Below, piece by piece: positions 24,931 to 34,577 of a stretch of DNA of 64,000 nt. This stretch comes from JBQTGK01 sp052400665 (GTDB lineage Bacteria > Bacteroidota > Bacteroidia > Bacteroidales > Marinifilaceae). Position 1 is the stretch's first letter; every line of letters begins with the position of its first letter. The stretch lies in NCBI GenBank assembly GCA_052400665.1, contig JBQTGK010000003.1; one strand, given 5' to 3'. The position numbers were made by a program, and so were the translations under genes. Under the pieces are notes generated by a model. The model had not been told where the DNA came from, ran no database searches, and saw only the letters and a program-made list of their open reading frames with translations.

Positions 24931-27312
24931 ATGAAAAGCATCGTGCTACTAATAATTTTCCTTTTATTTATGCAAGATATTTATGCTCAGGATTATAAAA
25001 TTATTGGAAAAATAATTGATGAGGAAAATTTAAGCCCACTTCCTTATGCTAACGCAATTTTAACTTCATTAAGTGATTCCACTATTTTGTTAGGAGCAGT
25101 TACGAATGATAAAGGAAAATTTGCAATTGAAAAAATACAAAGAGGAAAATATAATTTAGCATTGAGTTTTATAGGCTATCAATCTATTGAATTTAAGGAT
25201 GTAATTGTGTCTAAAGGAACTTTAAATATTGGAGCAGTAGGCTTAAAAGTATTAAGTGAAAATTTAAATGAGGTAAGTGTAAAGTCTATTAAATCGCCTC
25301 TTTGTTATAAAGTAGATCGTAAGGTGATAAATGCTTCCAGTTTTCCTGAAGCAAGTGTTGCCTTAGACCTTTTGGAGAATGTTCCATCTTTAGAACTTAG
25401 TTTTGAGGGAGAATTAACCTACCGTGGCGATGGTAGTTTTAAAGTATTTATTAACGGACATCCAGTAAGAAATGGAGTGGAAAAAATGCAACAACTCGAT
25501 GCATCTAAAATTGATAAAATTGAAGTTATTACAAATCCATCTGCAAAGTATGATGCTGAAGGAACAGCAGGAATTATTCAAATTATCTTAAAAAAGAATC
25601 GATTGGAAGGTTATGCGATTACAACTAGTGCTCAGATATCTACCAATGATTCCAGAAATTTTTCATTATCCATTGATAAGCAATCGGAAAAAGGGGGATG
25701 GTATATTAATGGGAATGCCAGTAAATATTACTGGAGTGATATAGAGGTTGAAGGCAGTAAAATCTACAATTATGAGGATCAGCAATTTATGGTTGACTAT
25801 CATGTAGATCGAAAACAATCAGCAAGTAATGGATACCTCGAATTTGGGTTTAATTATGATGTTACAGATAAAGATTGCGTTGATTTCAACATTAATGTAA
25901 ATCCATTATTGTTAGGTAATGATCATAAAGCGAATGGACATTTTATGGAACAAACTTTACAGGATGGAAATGAAATTGAATATGAAGCGTATGATTTGAT
26001 AAATAGAAACAAGAGTGAATATCAATATCTGGGTACAACATTTGAATACCAGCACAGTTTTACAAAAAATAAAGATCATTTATTGTCTTTTTATGCCGAT
26101 TATTCTACCTATTTGCATCAATATATAGGGCAGGTAATTGATACAAAAATATATGATGAAAGAATTGAAAAAATAGGCTCACAGGATACGGAAAATAACG
26201 AAACTTTTGTGAGTTTAAAATTATGTTATGCAAATATCCTGAGTAAAAATTCCTCTTTTGAAATTGGAGGACAGGTAGATACGGATCATATTCCAAAAAT
26301 GACAGTTACAAATGGAACATACAATTTGAAGGATGTGATTACTTCTATTTATAATGATCCGATAGATCAGGAGGTGGTGTACAAGAGAGATGTTTATGCA
26401 GGCTTTGCTACTTTTAAAAGTAAGATCGGAAAGTTTGAATATAAGTTGGGTGTCCGAGCCGAATCGACTTATCGACAATCGGATTACGAATATACCAATC
26501 AACAAGGAGAAAGAATTGAGAAACCTTCGAGTAAAAATTTTTATGATTTCTTTCCAAGTGTTTATTTGTTATATAATTTTACTGATGAACATCAAATTGG
26601 AGTTAGTTATTCGCGACGTATCCAAAGACCCAACTACTGGCCTTTGGCGCCCTTTAGAACCTATGAAGATAGCTATTCTTATGCGGAAGGAAATGAAAAT
26701 TTAATGCCATCTTATTCCAATTCGTTCGAACTGAATTATAAAAAATCATGGAATAAAGATTTTATTGGACTTGAATTGTTTGTGCATCAAACATCTGATG
26801 TAATACAGGAATATTATCGATTAGAATCGGATTATGTAAGTGTTTCTTCGAAAGACAATATTGGAAAATCATTAAGTATAGGATGCGGATTTATGGGGGG
26901 TGTAGATTTATCTTCCTGGTGGAATATAAACCTTTCAACAAGTATGTATCATTATCGATTAGATGTTGACTACGAAAATCAAAATTCAAAAGAGGAACAT
27001 TTAAAAGTCGATTCCAGATTGAATAACATTATTACACTACCTAATAATTTCACCTTTAAATGGGATTTGAAATATAAGAGTCCTTATGTATCTGCACAAT
27101 CGGAGCGTGAAGCTTATGTTTTTTCAAATATGGCCTTAAAAAAAACGATGAAGGATGATCGGTGGCAGATCTTACTATCAGTTAAAAATGTATTTAATAG
27201 CATAAAATACAAATACACAACTAAAGGCAATAACTTTATTTTTGTGGATAATTACAGAGATAAACCATCCGTAATGTTAAAACTGACGTATAATTTCGAC
27301 AATCAGAAGTAG
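24931..27312 (+). CDS. TonB-dependent receptor / OMP beta-barrel family protein
   Basis: A 793-residue outer-membrane protein with a signal peptide ending DIYAQ, CarboxypepD_reg-like domain (about 22-105; IIGKIIDEENLSPLPYANA), plug domain (YRGDGSFKVFINGHPVRNG; NPSAKYDAEGTAGIIQIIL) and OMP_b-brl_3 barrel. Same family as the protein at 3160 but only distantly alike. No SusD gene or sigma/anti-sigma pair is adjacent; ligand unknown. Monocistronic with a 175-bp gap before the M13 peptidase. Confidence 0.9.
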   Translation: MKSIVLLIIFLLFMQDIYAQDYKIIGKIIDEENLSPLPYANAILTSLSDSTILLGAVTNDKGKFAIEKIQRGKYNLALSFIGYQSIEFKDVIVSKGTLNIGAVGLKVLSENLNEVSVKSIKSPLCYKVDRKVINASSFPEASVALDLLENVPSLELSFEGELTYRGDGSFKVFINGHPVRNGVEKMQQLDASKIDKIEVITNPSAKYDAEGTAGIIQIILKKNRLEGYAITTSAQISTNDSRNFSLSIDKQSEKGGWYINGNASKYYWSDIEVEGSKIYNYEDQQFMVDYHVDRKQSASNGYLEFGFNYDVTDKDCVDFNINVNPLLLGNDHKANGHFMEQTLQDGNEIEYEAYDLINRNKSEYQYLGTTFEYQHSFTKNKDHLLSFYADYSTYLHQYIGQVIDTKIYDERIEKIGSQDTENNETFVSLKLCYANILSKNSSFEIGGQVDTDHIPKMTVTNGTYNLKDVITSIYNDPIDQEVVYKRDVYAGFATFKSKIGKFEYKLGVRAESTYRQSDYEYTNQQGERIEKPSSKNFYDFFPSVYLLYNFTDEHQIGVSYSRRIQRPNYWPLAPFRTYEDSYSYAEGNENLMPSYSNSFELNYKKSWNKDFIGLELFVHQTSDVIQEYYRLESDYVSVSSKDNIGKSLSIGCGFMGGVDLSSWWNINLSTSMYHYRLDVDYENQNSKEEHLKVDSRLNNIITLPNNFTFKWDLKYKSPYVSAQSEREAYVFSNMALKKTMKDDRWQILLSVKNVFNSIKYKYTTKGNNFIFVDNYRDKPSVMLKLTYNFDNQK

Positions 27313-27487
27313 TTTAAATTTATTATTGTTTGGTTTTCCTATTCAAAACATATCTCTTTCGATGAGATAATCAAAGCTTACTTATCTTGAGATTTTGTGT
27401 GCTTATCGAATAAATAGATGGTTTTTTAAGGTTTTTACTATTTTCGTACTCATTAAGTGAATTTATAAATACTTATAATAACTAAAC

Positions 27488-29527
27488 ATGAAAAAACTAA
27501 CAAGTGGTATTTTAGGTCTTGGTTTGGCTTTGACCATTGCTTCGGGATGCTCTCAGCAGGCGCCTAAAGGAACTGGTGTGATTAAAAAAGAGGATATGAA
27601 TTTATCCGTAAAACCAGGAGACAATTTTTTTGAATATTCTAATGGAACATGGATGAAAAATACTCCTATTCCTGCAGATAAAAGTAGATATGGAGCTTTT
27701 GATATTTTAGGAGAAAGTGCTAACGAGGCTGTTCATTCTATATTAGAGGAAGCTGCTACAAGCGATAATGCAGAAGAGGGTAGTAACTTAAAGAAAATTC
27801 AGGATTTTTATGCCACCGCAATGGATGTGGAAAAAATTGATGAAGTTGGTATTAAACCATTATTGCCAGAGTTCGAAAAAATTGCTGCTCTTACTAATTC
27901 TGATGATTTGTTGAAAGAATTAATTCACCTGCATAAAATGGGTGTAAGTGCTTTTTTTAGCGCAGGAGTTGAGCAGGATATGAAAAATACCTCTGTAAAT
28001 AGAATGTATTTGGGAGAAGCCGGTTTGTCTTTATCGGATCGTGATTATTATGTTGCTGATAATGAAACCAGCGAAAATATCCGTAAAGAATTTGTGAAGC
28101 ATGTTGCGAAAATGTTTGAACTAATTGGTGATGATGCAGGAGTAGCGAAGAAGAGTGCAGATAGAATTATGAGATTTGAGACTCGCATGGCCGAAAAATT
28201 TAATACTCGCCTTGAGAATAGAAACTATCCTGCAATGTACAACCCTAAAACAGTTGAAGTTTTAGAGAAGGAATATCCAAATTTTGCCTGGGGAACTTAT
28301 TTTAAAGAAATGGGTGCCGATATTAAGGAATATGTTATTACGACTCATCCTCGTTATATGGCCGAATTGAATAAAATGTTGGTTGAAGAGAAAATGAGTG
28401 ATATTCAATTGTATTTAAAATGGAAAGTTTTAGATGATGCCGCTGCTGCAGTTGGATCTGAATTGGAGAAACAAAATTTTGCTTTTTATACAACAGTACT
28501 AACAGGAGCAACCGAGCAACAGGAGCGTTGGAGACGTATGTCTAGAGTTACAAGTTCGGTTTTAGGTGAAGCTGTTGGACAATTATATGTTGAGAAATAT
28601 TTTCCACCAGAAGCAAAAGAGAGAATGGATAAGTTGGTAAACAACTTAAAAGTTGCTTTGCGCGGAAGAATTGAGAAACTAGAATGGATGAGCGATGAAA
28701 CAAGAAAAGAAGCATTGGCTAAGCTTGATGCTTTTGGTGTAAAAATCGGATATCCTGAAAAATGGGAAGATTATTCTAAATTGGTAGTTGGCACAAATTC
28801 TTATGTTGAGAATCTTTGGAATGCAGCTCGTTTTGGTTTTGAGAAAAATGTTGCCAAATTAGGAGAACCTGTTGATACTAAAAAATGGGGAATGACTCCG
28901 CAAACTGTAAATGCTTACTATCACCCATTATTAAATGAAGTTGTTTTTCCAGCAGCAATACTTCAACCTCCATTTTTCTATATGAATGGTGATGATGCTG
29001 TAAACTACGGTGCCATTGGTGTTGTAATTGGTCATGAAATGACTCACGGATTTGATGATAATGGTCGTAGATTCGATAAAGAGGGTAACATGAGAGACTG
29101 GTGGGCTCCTGAAGATGTTGATAAGTTTAATGCAAGAGCTCAAAAATTAGTCGATCAGTTTAATGGTTTTCAGGTTTTTGATGATTTACACGTTGATGGT
29201 AAATTGACCTTAGGGGAGAATATTGCTGATTATGGTGGACTAACAATATCATTAGAAGCTTATAAAATGGCTTTAAATGGAAAAGAACCTGCTGATGTTG
29301 ATGGTTTTAACCACATGCAGCGTTTCTTTCTTGCTTATGCTAAGGTGTGGCGTGGTAATGTTAGAGATAAATATTTAAGAAAGTTGATTAAAGAAGATGT
29401 TCATTCTCCGGGAGAGTATCGAGTAAACGGTGGATTATTTAATATTCCTGAGTTTTACGAAGCATTCAATATATCTGAAACCGATCCTTTGTATCGTAAC
29501 GAAGAACAAAGAGCCCAAATTTGGTAG
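27488..29527 (+). CDS. M13 family metallopeptidase (neprilysin-like), lipoprotein
   Basis: A 679-residue peptidase with a lipoprotein signal (IASGC, Cys near residue 21). The N-terminal M13 domain starts DNFFEYSNGTWMKNTPIP. The catalytic motif VIGHEMTHGFDD has zinc-binding His516 and His520; the third ligand is Glu in GENIADYGG. The end, DPLYRNEEQRAQIW, replaces the usual terminal CxVW. Known members cut oligopeptides; here it probably acts in the periplasm or on the surface. A box resembling the -7 element (TATTTTCG, 27439-27446) lies upstream. Confidence 0.95.
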   Translation: MKKLTSGILGLGLALTIASGCSQQAPKGTGVIKKEDMNLSVKPGDNFFEYSNGTWMKNTPIPADKSRYGAFDILGESANEAVHSILEEAATSDNAEEGSNLKKIQDFYATAMDVEKIDEVGIKPLLPEFEKIAALTNSDDLLKELIHLHKMGVSAFFSAGVEQDMKNTSVNRMYLGEAGLSLSDRDYYVADNETSENIRKEFVKHVAKMFELIGDDAGVAKKSADRIMRFETRMAEKFNTRLENRNYPAMYNPKTVEVLEKEYPNFAWGTYFKEMGADIKEYVITTHPRYMAELNKMLVEEKMSDIQLYLKWKVLDDAAAAVGSELEKQNFAFYTTVLTGATEQQERWRRMSRVTSSVLGEAVGQLYVEKYFPPEAKERMDKLVNNLKVALRGRIEKLEWMSDETRKEALAKLDAFGVKIGYPEKWEDYSKLVVGTNSYVENLWNAARFGFEKNVAKLGEPVDTKKWGMTPQTVNAYYHPLLNEVVFPAAILQPPFFYMNGDDAVNYGAIGVVIGHEMTHGFDDNGRRFDKEGNMRDWWAPEDVDKFNARAQKLVDQFNGFQVFDDLHVDGKLTLGENIADYGGLTISLEAYKMALNGKEPADVDGFNHMQRFFLAYAKVWRGNVRDKYLRKLIKEDVHSPGEYRVNGGLFNIPEFYEAFNISETDPLYRNEEQRAQIW

Positions 29528-29577
29528 GTATTTAATACAGATACAGGTATTCGAATGAATAGTGTATATAATAATAT

Positions 29578-29611
29578 AAGCCAACTCAAGAAATTGAGTT
29601 GGCTTTTTTGT
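29578..29611 (+). terminator. Terminator after M13 peptidase
   Basis: AAGCCAACTCAA / TTGAGTTGGCTT with a GAAA tetraloop, then T tract. Strong. Confidence 0.92.
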
Positions 29612-29684
29612 AGTCTTTTTTAAAGAAAATAGTAAAATTCAGATATGGGAATTCAATAAGAATACTGATATGTCCCAAACATAG

Positions 29685-29720
29685 AAAAGGAGCCGGATTA
29701 TTACAATCTGGCTCCTTTTT
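29685..29720 (-). terminator. Terminator of proVWX operon
   Basis: A 14-bp stem (29686-29699 with 29705-29718; one G-T pair) flanked by A and T runs, so usable on both strands. It lies 30 bp past the proX stop. Confidence 0.85.
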
Positions 29721-29749
29721 ACCTATAATTTAATGCTTGTATCTCCGGA

Positions 29750-30622
29750 TTATTTCATCCATGCATCAATCATTACTTTGTTAGCTGTATACCATTGTGT
29801 AGCACCTGCTTCTTCGCCTTTATCAGCAATAGCTGTCATTAATGCGTATAATTGTGCTTCTTTAAGATTAAAATTTTTGAAAAATCTTGCTGCCTCAGGT
29901 TGGTCTTTGTCAAATCCTCTTCGCGAGATAATTGTACAAACATCTTTTGGGTAGATACCTTTAGGATCTTCTAAATATTTTAAATCGTTTTTAGCCCATT
30001 TAAAATGAGGTTTCCATCCTGTTACTACAGTCCATTCTTGTTTTTTAATTGCTTTTTCAAGACTTGCCACCATTGCTGGACCACTTGATGTAACTTGTTC
30101 TAAATCTAAGCCATAAGCATCAATTGCTTTTAGAGTATTGGTATGAATACCTGCGCCAGCACCAATACCAATAATTTTTCCATTAAATTTATCTTTATTG
30201 GCATTTAATTCTTCAATAGAATTAATGGTAACATAGGCAGGAACTACCAATCCTGTGGTTCCCTCGCTAAACGATTCGCCTAACTTTACAAGTTTATCAC
30301 CATAATTAGTCCAATAGTCTTTATGCGTATTTGGTAGCCATGCATCAAGAAATACATCACCTTTTGAGTTATCTTTTGATAATTCTCCATAAATCATACC
30401 TGGTGCTAAATTAGTTAACTCAACAGCATAACCATTTGCTTCTAATGCTGCTTTCGCCAGATAGGTAAACGCAATTCCTTCTGTCCAATTCGGATAAAAG
30501 ATGTTAACTTCTTTTTTAGTTTCACTCTTTGCTTTTTTATTTCCGCTGTTGTTGCAAGAACTAAGCGAAATAGTTAATGCTGCAACAAATAATAAAATTG
30601 CTAAGTTTTTTAATTTCATCAT
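29750..30622 (-). CDS. proX: Glycine betaine/proline ABC transporter substrate-binding lipoprotein
   Basis: A 290-residue protein with lipoprotein signal (ISLSSC). The mature part matches the OpuAC/ProX family: NIFYPNWTEGIAFTYLAK, YGELSKDNSKGDVFLDAWLP, and WTVVTGWKPHFKWAKNDLKYL, containing the aromatic residues that usually cage the quaternary ammonium group. Two adjacent Met codons make the start uncertain by one residue. Last gene of the operon, 21 bp after proW. It delivers osmoprotectant to the permease on the outer side of the inner membrane. Confidence 0.93.
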   Translation of the reverse strand: MMKLKNLAILLFVAALTISLSSCNNSGNKKAKSETKKEVNIFYPNWTEGIAFTYLAKAALEANGYAVELTNLAPGMIYGELSKDNSKGDVFLDAWLPNTHKDYWTNYGDKLVKLGESFSEGTTGLVVPAYVTINSIEELNANKDKFNGKIIGIGAGAGIHTNTLKAIDAYGLDLEQVTSSGPAMVASLEKAIKKQEWTVVTGWKPHFKWAKNDLKYLEDPKGIYPKDVCTIISRRGFDKDQPEAARFFKNFNLKEAQLYALMTAIADKGEEAGATQWYTANKVMIDAWMK

Positions 30623-30643
30623 AATTATATTTATTGATTAAAT

Positions 30644-31504
30644 TTATTTTTTTGCAATAGCTTGTGTTATTCTGTCTAGAATTATTGCCAATATCACAAT
30701 GCCTAATCCTGACTCAAAACCTTTTGCAATATCATTTTGTTGAATTCCCTGATAAACAATACTACCCAAGCCTTTAGCTCCTACCATCGATGCAATTACC
30801 ACCATTGATAAAGCCAGTAATATAACCTGATTAATTCCTGCCAGAATAGTTGGCATAGCTAAAGGTAATTGAATTTTAAATAGTATTTGTTTTTCGGTTG
30901 CTCCAAATGCTCTTCCCGCCTCAATTACATCTTCGGGAACGTTTCTAATTCCTAAACTAGTTAAACGTACGGCAGGAGGAAGAGAGAAAATTACAGTAGC
31001 TACAACTCCTGGAGTATTACCTACACTAAAAAAGAAAATAGCTGGAATAAGATAAACAAAGGCTGGCATTGTTTGCATTAAATCAAGTATAGGGCGAATA
31101 ATTACATCGGCAACTTTGCTTCGGGCTGCTACAATACCCAATGGAATACCAAACAAAAGTGCAATTAGGGTCGAAACAATAACCAAGGTGGTTGTTTGTA
31201 TAGATTCTTCCCAATAATCCATTGCGTAAACCAATAATAAACCAAAAATTACAAATGCTGCTAGTGCACTTCCTTTTTTTAATCCTTCAATTTTAAATGT
31301 ATTTTTTCCGGCATTGGCATAATAAGCCCCAAAGCTTACTAGTATTATAATGATATAAAAAGGAATACCAAGCAGTAGGTCGTTCATACTATTAACGGTC
31401 CACGAAATTGCTTCATCAATAGCTTCCCATAATCCGGAAAAATTTTCTTCCAGTTTATTAATGCCCGATTCTATATATGTGCCAAGATCAATTAATTTTT
31501 CCAT
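30644..31504 (-). CDS. proW: Glycine betaine/proline ABC transporter permease
   Basis: A 286-residue permease with six or seven hydrophobic segments. The BPD_transp_1 domain spans about 100-285 with the EAA loop VIEAGRAFGATEKQILFKIQLP (read as EAGRAFGAT ... LP) that contacts the ATPase. Starts 1 bp from the proV stop (31506), which implies translational coupling. N-terminal residues 1-40 form a short acidic helix region as in ProW. Confidence 0.93.
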   Translation of the reverse strand: MEKLIDLGTYIESGINKLEENFSGLWEAIDEAISWTVNSMNDLLLGIPFYIIIILVSFGAYYANAGKNTFKIEGLKKGSALAAFVIFGLLLVYAMDYWEESIQTTTLVIVSTLIALLFGIPLGIVAARSKVADVIIRPILDLMQTMPAFVYLIPAIFFFSVGNTPGVVATVIFSLPPAVRLTSLGIRNVPEDVIEAGRAFGATEKQILFKIQLPLAMPTILAGINQVILLALSMVVIASMVGAKGLGSIVYQGIQQNDIAKGFESGLGIVILAIILDRITQAIAKK

Positions 31505-31505
31505 A

Positions 31506-32750
31506 TTACATTTCGTTTGCTCGTTCTTTTAGTTCGCTTATTTCTTTTTTGCCAAATCGTGTAGCTTCAATAATTAACGAGGTTTGAGATACTAAACCAA
31601 GTAGTTTACCTGTTTCTTCTCCTATTACTGCTAAAGGATATTTAACCCCGGTAATAAGAGGTAACATATCTTCTACTGAATAGGATTTATATACACTAGG
31701 TACATTTGTTTTAAGCGCTTTCTCAATTGAAAGTTCTTTTTCCTTTTCTAGTTTTAAAAGATCCTGCAACCAAACATAACCTAGAAAAACTTTATTTTCG
31801 TCCTCTACAGGAAGAACATCGGTTCCAATTGTGCGCATTTTACGAATGGCTCCTTTGGGACCATCTTTGGGTATTTGCACCAGCGTATTCTTTTTAAACA
31901 TAAGAGTTTCGGCTGTAATAATAGTTTTACGATCTACTTTATGCACAAATGCTTCAACATATTCTGTTGCTGGCGATGTTAGAATTTCTTCGGCGGTTCC
32001 AATTTGGTCAACAACACCATCTTTCATAATAGCAATGCGATCACCAATTTTTATGGCTTCATCTAAATCGTGAGTAATAAATACGATTGTTTTTTTGAGC
32101 TTATTTTGTATTTCCAGCAACTCGTCTTGCATATCCGATTTAATAAGCGGATCGAGTGCCGAAAATGCTTCGTCCATAAGCAATACTTCCGGATCGTTTG
32201 CTAAGGCACGAGCTAAACCTACTCTTTGCTGCATTCCTCCCGACATTGCCGATGGAAATTGATGTTCGTATCCTTTTAAACCTACTGTTTCGAGTGCTAT
32301 TAGAGCTTTTCCTTCTCTTTCCAGCTTTTCTTCTCCTCTAATCTCTAATCCAAAAGCTGCATTTTCGAGAATCGTTCTGTGTGGTAAAAGACCAAATTTT
32401 TGAAATACCATACTCATTTCTGTTCGTCTGGTTTCCAATAATTCTTTATTCGATTCACGAGTAATATCATGTTCATTGAAAATAACTTTGCCCGCTGTAG
32501 GTTCGTTAAGGCGATTTAAACATCGGATTAAAGTAGATTTTCCACTACCAGATAGACCCATGATTACAAAAATTTCACCTTCCTTAATTTCAAAGTTAAC
32601 CTTGTTGACCCCAACAGTGCATTTTGTTTTTTTTAAAATTTCTTCTTTTGAAATTCCTTTTTCGAGCAGGGTAAGAGCTTCTTGTTTGCGTTTCCCGAAA
32701 ATTAAGGTTAAGTCCTCAACCTTAATTTTTATTTTTCTTTTATCCGCCAT
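31506..32750 (-). CDS. proV: Glycine betaine/proline ABC transporter ATP-binding protein
   Basis: A 414-residue ATPase: Walker A GLSGSGKST, ABC signature SGGMQQRVGLARALA, Walker B VLLMDEAFSALDP, switch His in FITHDLDE. After residue 275 there are two CBS domains, which in OpuA sense ionic strength. First gene of proV-proW-proX. Import of glycine betaine or proline betaine under salt stress is the family role. The upstream leader can form three stem-loops (see 32776-32853). Confidence 0.95.
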   Translation of the reverse strand: MADKRKIKIKVEDLTLIFGKRKQEALTLLEKGISKEEILKKTKCTVGVNKVNFEIKEGEIFVIMGLSGSGKSTLIRCLNRLNEPTAGKVIFNEHDITRESNKELLETRRTEMSMVFQKFGLLPHRTILENAAFGLEIRGEEKLEREGKALIALETVGLKGYEHQFPSAMSGGMQQRVGLARALANDPEVLLMDEAFSALDPLIKSDMQDELLEIQNKLKKTIVFITHDLDEAIKIGDRIAIMKDGVVDQIGTAEEILTSPATEYVEAFVHKVDRKTIITAETLMFKKNTLVQIPKDGPKGAIRKMRTIGTDVLPVEDENKVFLGYVWLQDLLKLEKEKELSIEKALKTNVPSVYKSYSVEDMLPLITGVKYPLAVIGEETGKLLGLVSQTSLIIEATRFGKKEISELKERANEM

Positions 32751-32775
32751 AGCGTCTCATTTTTCTAATAAACAA

Positions 32776-32853
32776 CCTGGGCAGACCCAGGAAGTATTTA
32801 AAGGTATCTCTCTTTTTTGTGAGATATGCGTTTTTAAGAGGAACACCTCTTAA
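32776..32853 (-). promoter_or_regulatory. Possible structured leader of proV
   Basis: Three consecutive stems within the 5' region of proV: TTAAGAGG/CCTCTTAA (32834-32841 with 32846-32853), TATCTC/GAGATA (32805-32810 with 32821-32826) and CCTGGG/CCCAGG (32776-32781 with 32786-32791). The last is followed on the minus strand by a U-rich stretch. No known riboswitch was recognised. Confidence 0.35.
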
Positions 32854-32878
32854 GTATTTGGTTAGAACATACTTTTGT

Positions 32879-32932
32879 AAAACATTATGAACATTTATAA
32901 TGTTTTTATTTGCCCGAGGCGTGCCTCGGGCA
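32879..32932. other. Tandem hairpins between porin-like gene and proV
   Basis: A 10-bp AT-rich stem (32879-32888 with 32897-32906) and a GC-rich near-perfect palindrome (TGCCCGAGGC at 32911-32920, GCCTCGGGCA at 32923-32932). They lie just after the porin-like stop. Poor T tracts make a classical terminator uncertain; they may stop or process the porin transcript. Confidence 0.5.
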
Positions 32933-32942
32933 GTTTTAGAGA

Positions 32943-34106
32943 TTAAAAGTAATAGCCTACATTAACATTAAAACGCATTTCCCAGTCGGCATCAGGAGTT
33001 CCTTCTGCCAAAGCATTGGTCCATTCTGATCCTAACCATGGCTGATTTTTTCCGGCAGCAAAATCAAAATAGGTATAAATATTACCGGCAGTAAACATAG
33101 CACCTGTAACATTCATCATAGAGCTTTCAAAATTACTTTTGGCTTTATTTATGTATCCAAAATCGTTGTATATAACAACATTTGATACAGGTCCCCATTC
33201 AAGAGGTATAGAGTAACTTAAGCCAAGAGTGTATATGCTTGCCTCGGCAGCTACCAAATAAGGAGCACCATAAGCGGTCATAGCAACAACATCATCGCGT
33301 TCACCATCTGGATTTTCCGGATTGTATTTATAATTGGCAAATTGTGCTTTTACACCAAATTTACCAGCTTTTAATTCGTAATAAGCTGCAAGAGCGTAAC
33401 GATCACCGTTTTTTTCAGTATCTAAATTAAACAAACCTCCATACTGTGCTGATACTCCTATGCGATGCTTGGCATTGTCATTATTAATTTTGTAAGATAA
33501 ATTTCCATTCAATTGATTTACCTCTTTATTTCTAAGATTCAATTTATCATCACCACCCAAGTTAATTGAACCAACATCGTAAGAATAGCGGCTATTGGAA
33601 ACATCCGAATTTCCTCCAAAACGCAATTCTTCAGCATTTTTAAAGAAGGCTATATTATAATCCCATTTTTCACCTAAGTGAGTAAATTTAAGACCCATAT
33701 CATGGTCGTCTTCTAAGCCAACATAATAATTTAAACTAAAAAACCATGAGTTTGAATTGTATTTTGTAATTCCAAAAGGAACTTGAGTTAAACCGAATTG
33801 CAATTCGTTATTTTTATTAAAATCATAAGCAATCCAGCCTTGTTTTAACATATAGCCTCCAAAATCTTCGGAATAAAATCGGTATTCGGCATTTAATTTT
33901 AAACCTTTGTATTTAGCTTTAGCATTTAATCGGAAAACATCGTAGCCAAAATCGCCACCACGCGTTTTTTGTGCATCTTTCCAACTTGAATAATTGTAAT
34001 TAAATCGTAAAGCACCTCCGATTTCAACACTTGGTTTTTCTTGCGCTTGTACTGAAATAGTGGCAATAAGGAAACAAACTCCCAGCCACGTTTTTAAATA
34101 AAACAT
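32943..34106 (-). CDS. Porin-like outer-membrane protein
   Basis: A 387-residue protein with signal peptide ending SVQAQ and a C-terminal Phe (NVNVGYYF), typical for outer-membrane barrels. Alternating aromatic strands (LRFNYNYSSW, LNAEYRFYSEDFGGYML, ELQFGLTQVPFGITKYN, VSAQYGGLF) point to a phosphate-selective-porin-like or general porin fold. Located immediately upstream of proVWX on the same strand, so it may pass osmoprotectants through the outer membrane, although hairpins separate the units. Function by association only. Confidence 0.75.
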   Translation of the reverse strand: MFYLKTWLGVCFLIATISVQAQEKPSVEIGGALRFNYNYSSWKDAQKTRGGDFGYDVFRLNAKAKYKGLKLNAEYRFYSEDFGGYMLKQGWIAYDFNKNNELQFGLTQVPFGITKYNSNSWFFSLNYYVGLEDDHDMGLKFTHLGEKWDYNIAFFKNAEELRFGGNSDVSNSRYSYDVGSINLGGDDKLNLRNKEVNQLNGNLSYKINNDNAKHRIGVSAQYGGLFNLDTEKNGDRYALAAYYELKAGKFGVKAQFANYKYNPENPDGERDDVVAMTAYGAPYLVAAEASIYTLGLSYSIPLEWGPVSNVVIYNDFGYINKAKSNFESSMMNVTGAMFTAGNIYTYFDFAAGKNQPWLGSEWTNALAEGTPDADWEMRFNVNVGYYF

Positions 34107-34577
34107 AAATGTAAATTAAATGAATATGACATGCAGAATACTGACTACATGTAATTAATTGTCCGTATTAAAACGGATATTTAGGTATGTGAGTTAATTA
34201 TAAGATGGAGGAAGGAATTTATCGGACAGATTTCTGAAAATAAGAAAATTAAAGCTGTAGATTCTGGTATTCCTTTTGTTATGAAGTTTACTTACTTTTA
34301 ATTCCATAGATCGCAAAGATACTTTTTTATTACAGACTTTCAATATAATTGTTTGATTTATAGTGAGATTTAATTTTTATTTTAATGGGTTTTGTTTTTT
34401 ATTGTTAATAAAAATTCACATCCAATTTAGTAACTTACTTAGATATTGACTTTTGTAATATCTGAAAATAGATAAGGCGTAACCTAAATTATTTATATAA
34501 AATAAGTATTTGTTCGCATTTTAATTCTGTATAAGACGAATGATTCGTGAATAAGAACTAAATTGCATTATAATATT
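34107..34577. other. 470-bp divergent intergenic region
   Basis: No coding sequence seen. It holds the promoter of the porin-like gene (34314-34343) with a leader of about 200 nt, which contains TCCGT-N6-ACGGA near 34161-34176. No clear promoter for the RNase H gene was seen. Confidence 0.6.
34314..34343 (-). promoter_or_regulatory. Promoter of porin-like gene
   Basis: On the minus strand TTG-N19-TATCTTTG, a full match to the Bacteroidota -33/-7 pattern with normal spacing. Predicted start near 34307. Confidence 0.65.

Noticed and set aside
29733..29954. 73-codon plus-strand ORF
   Set aside because: Antisense to the end of proX.
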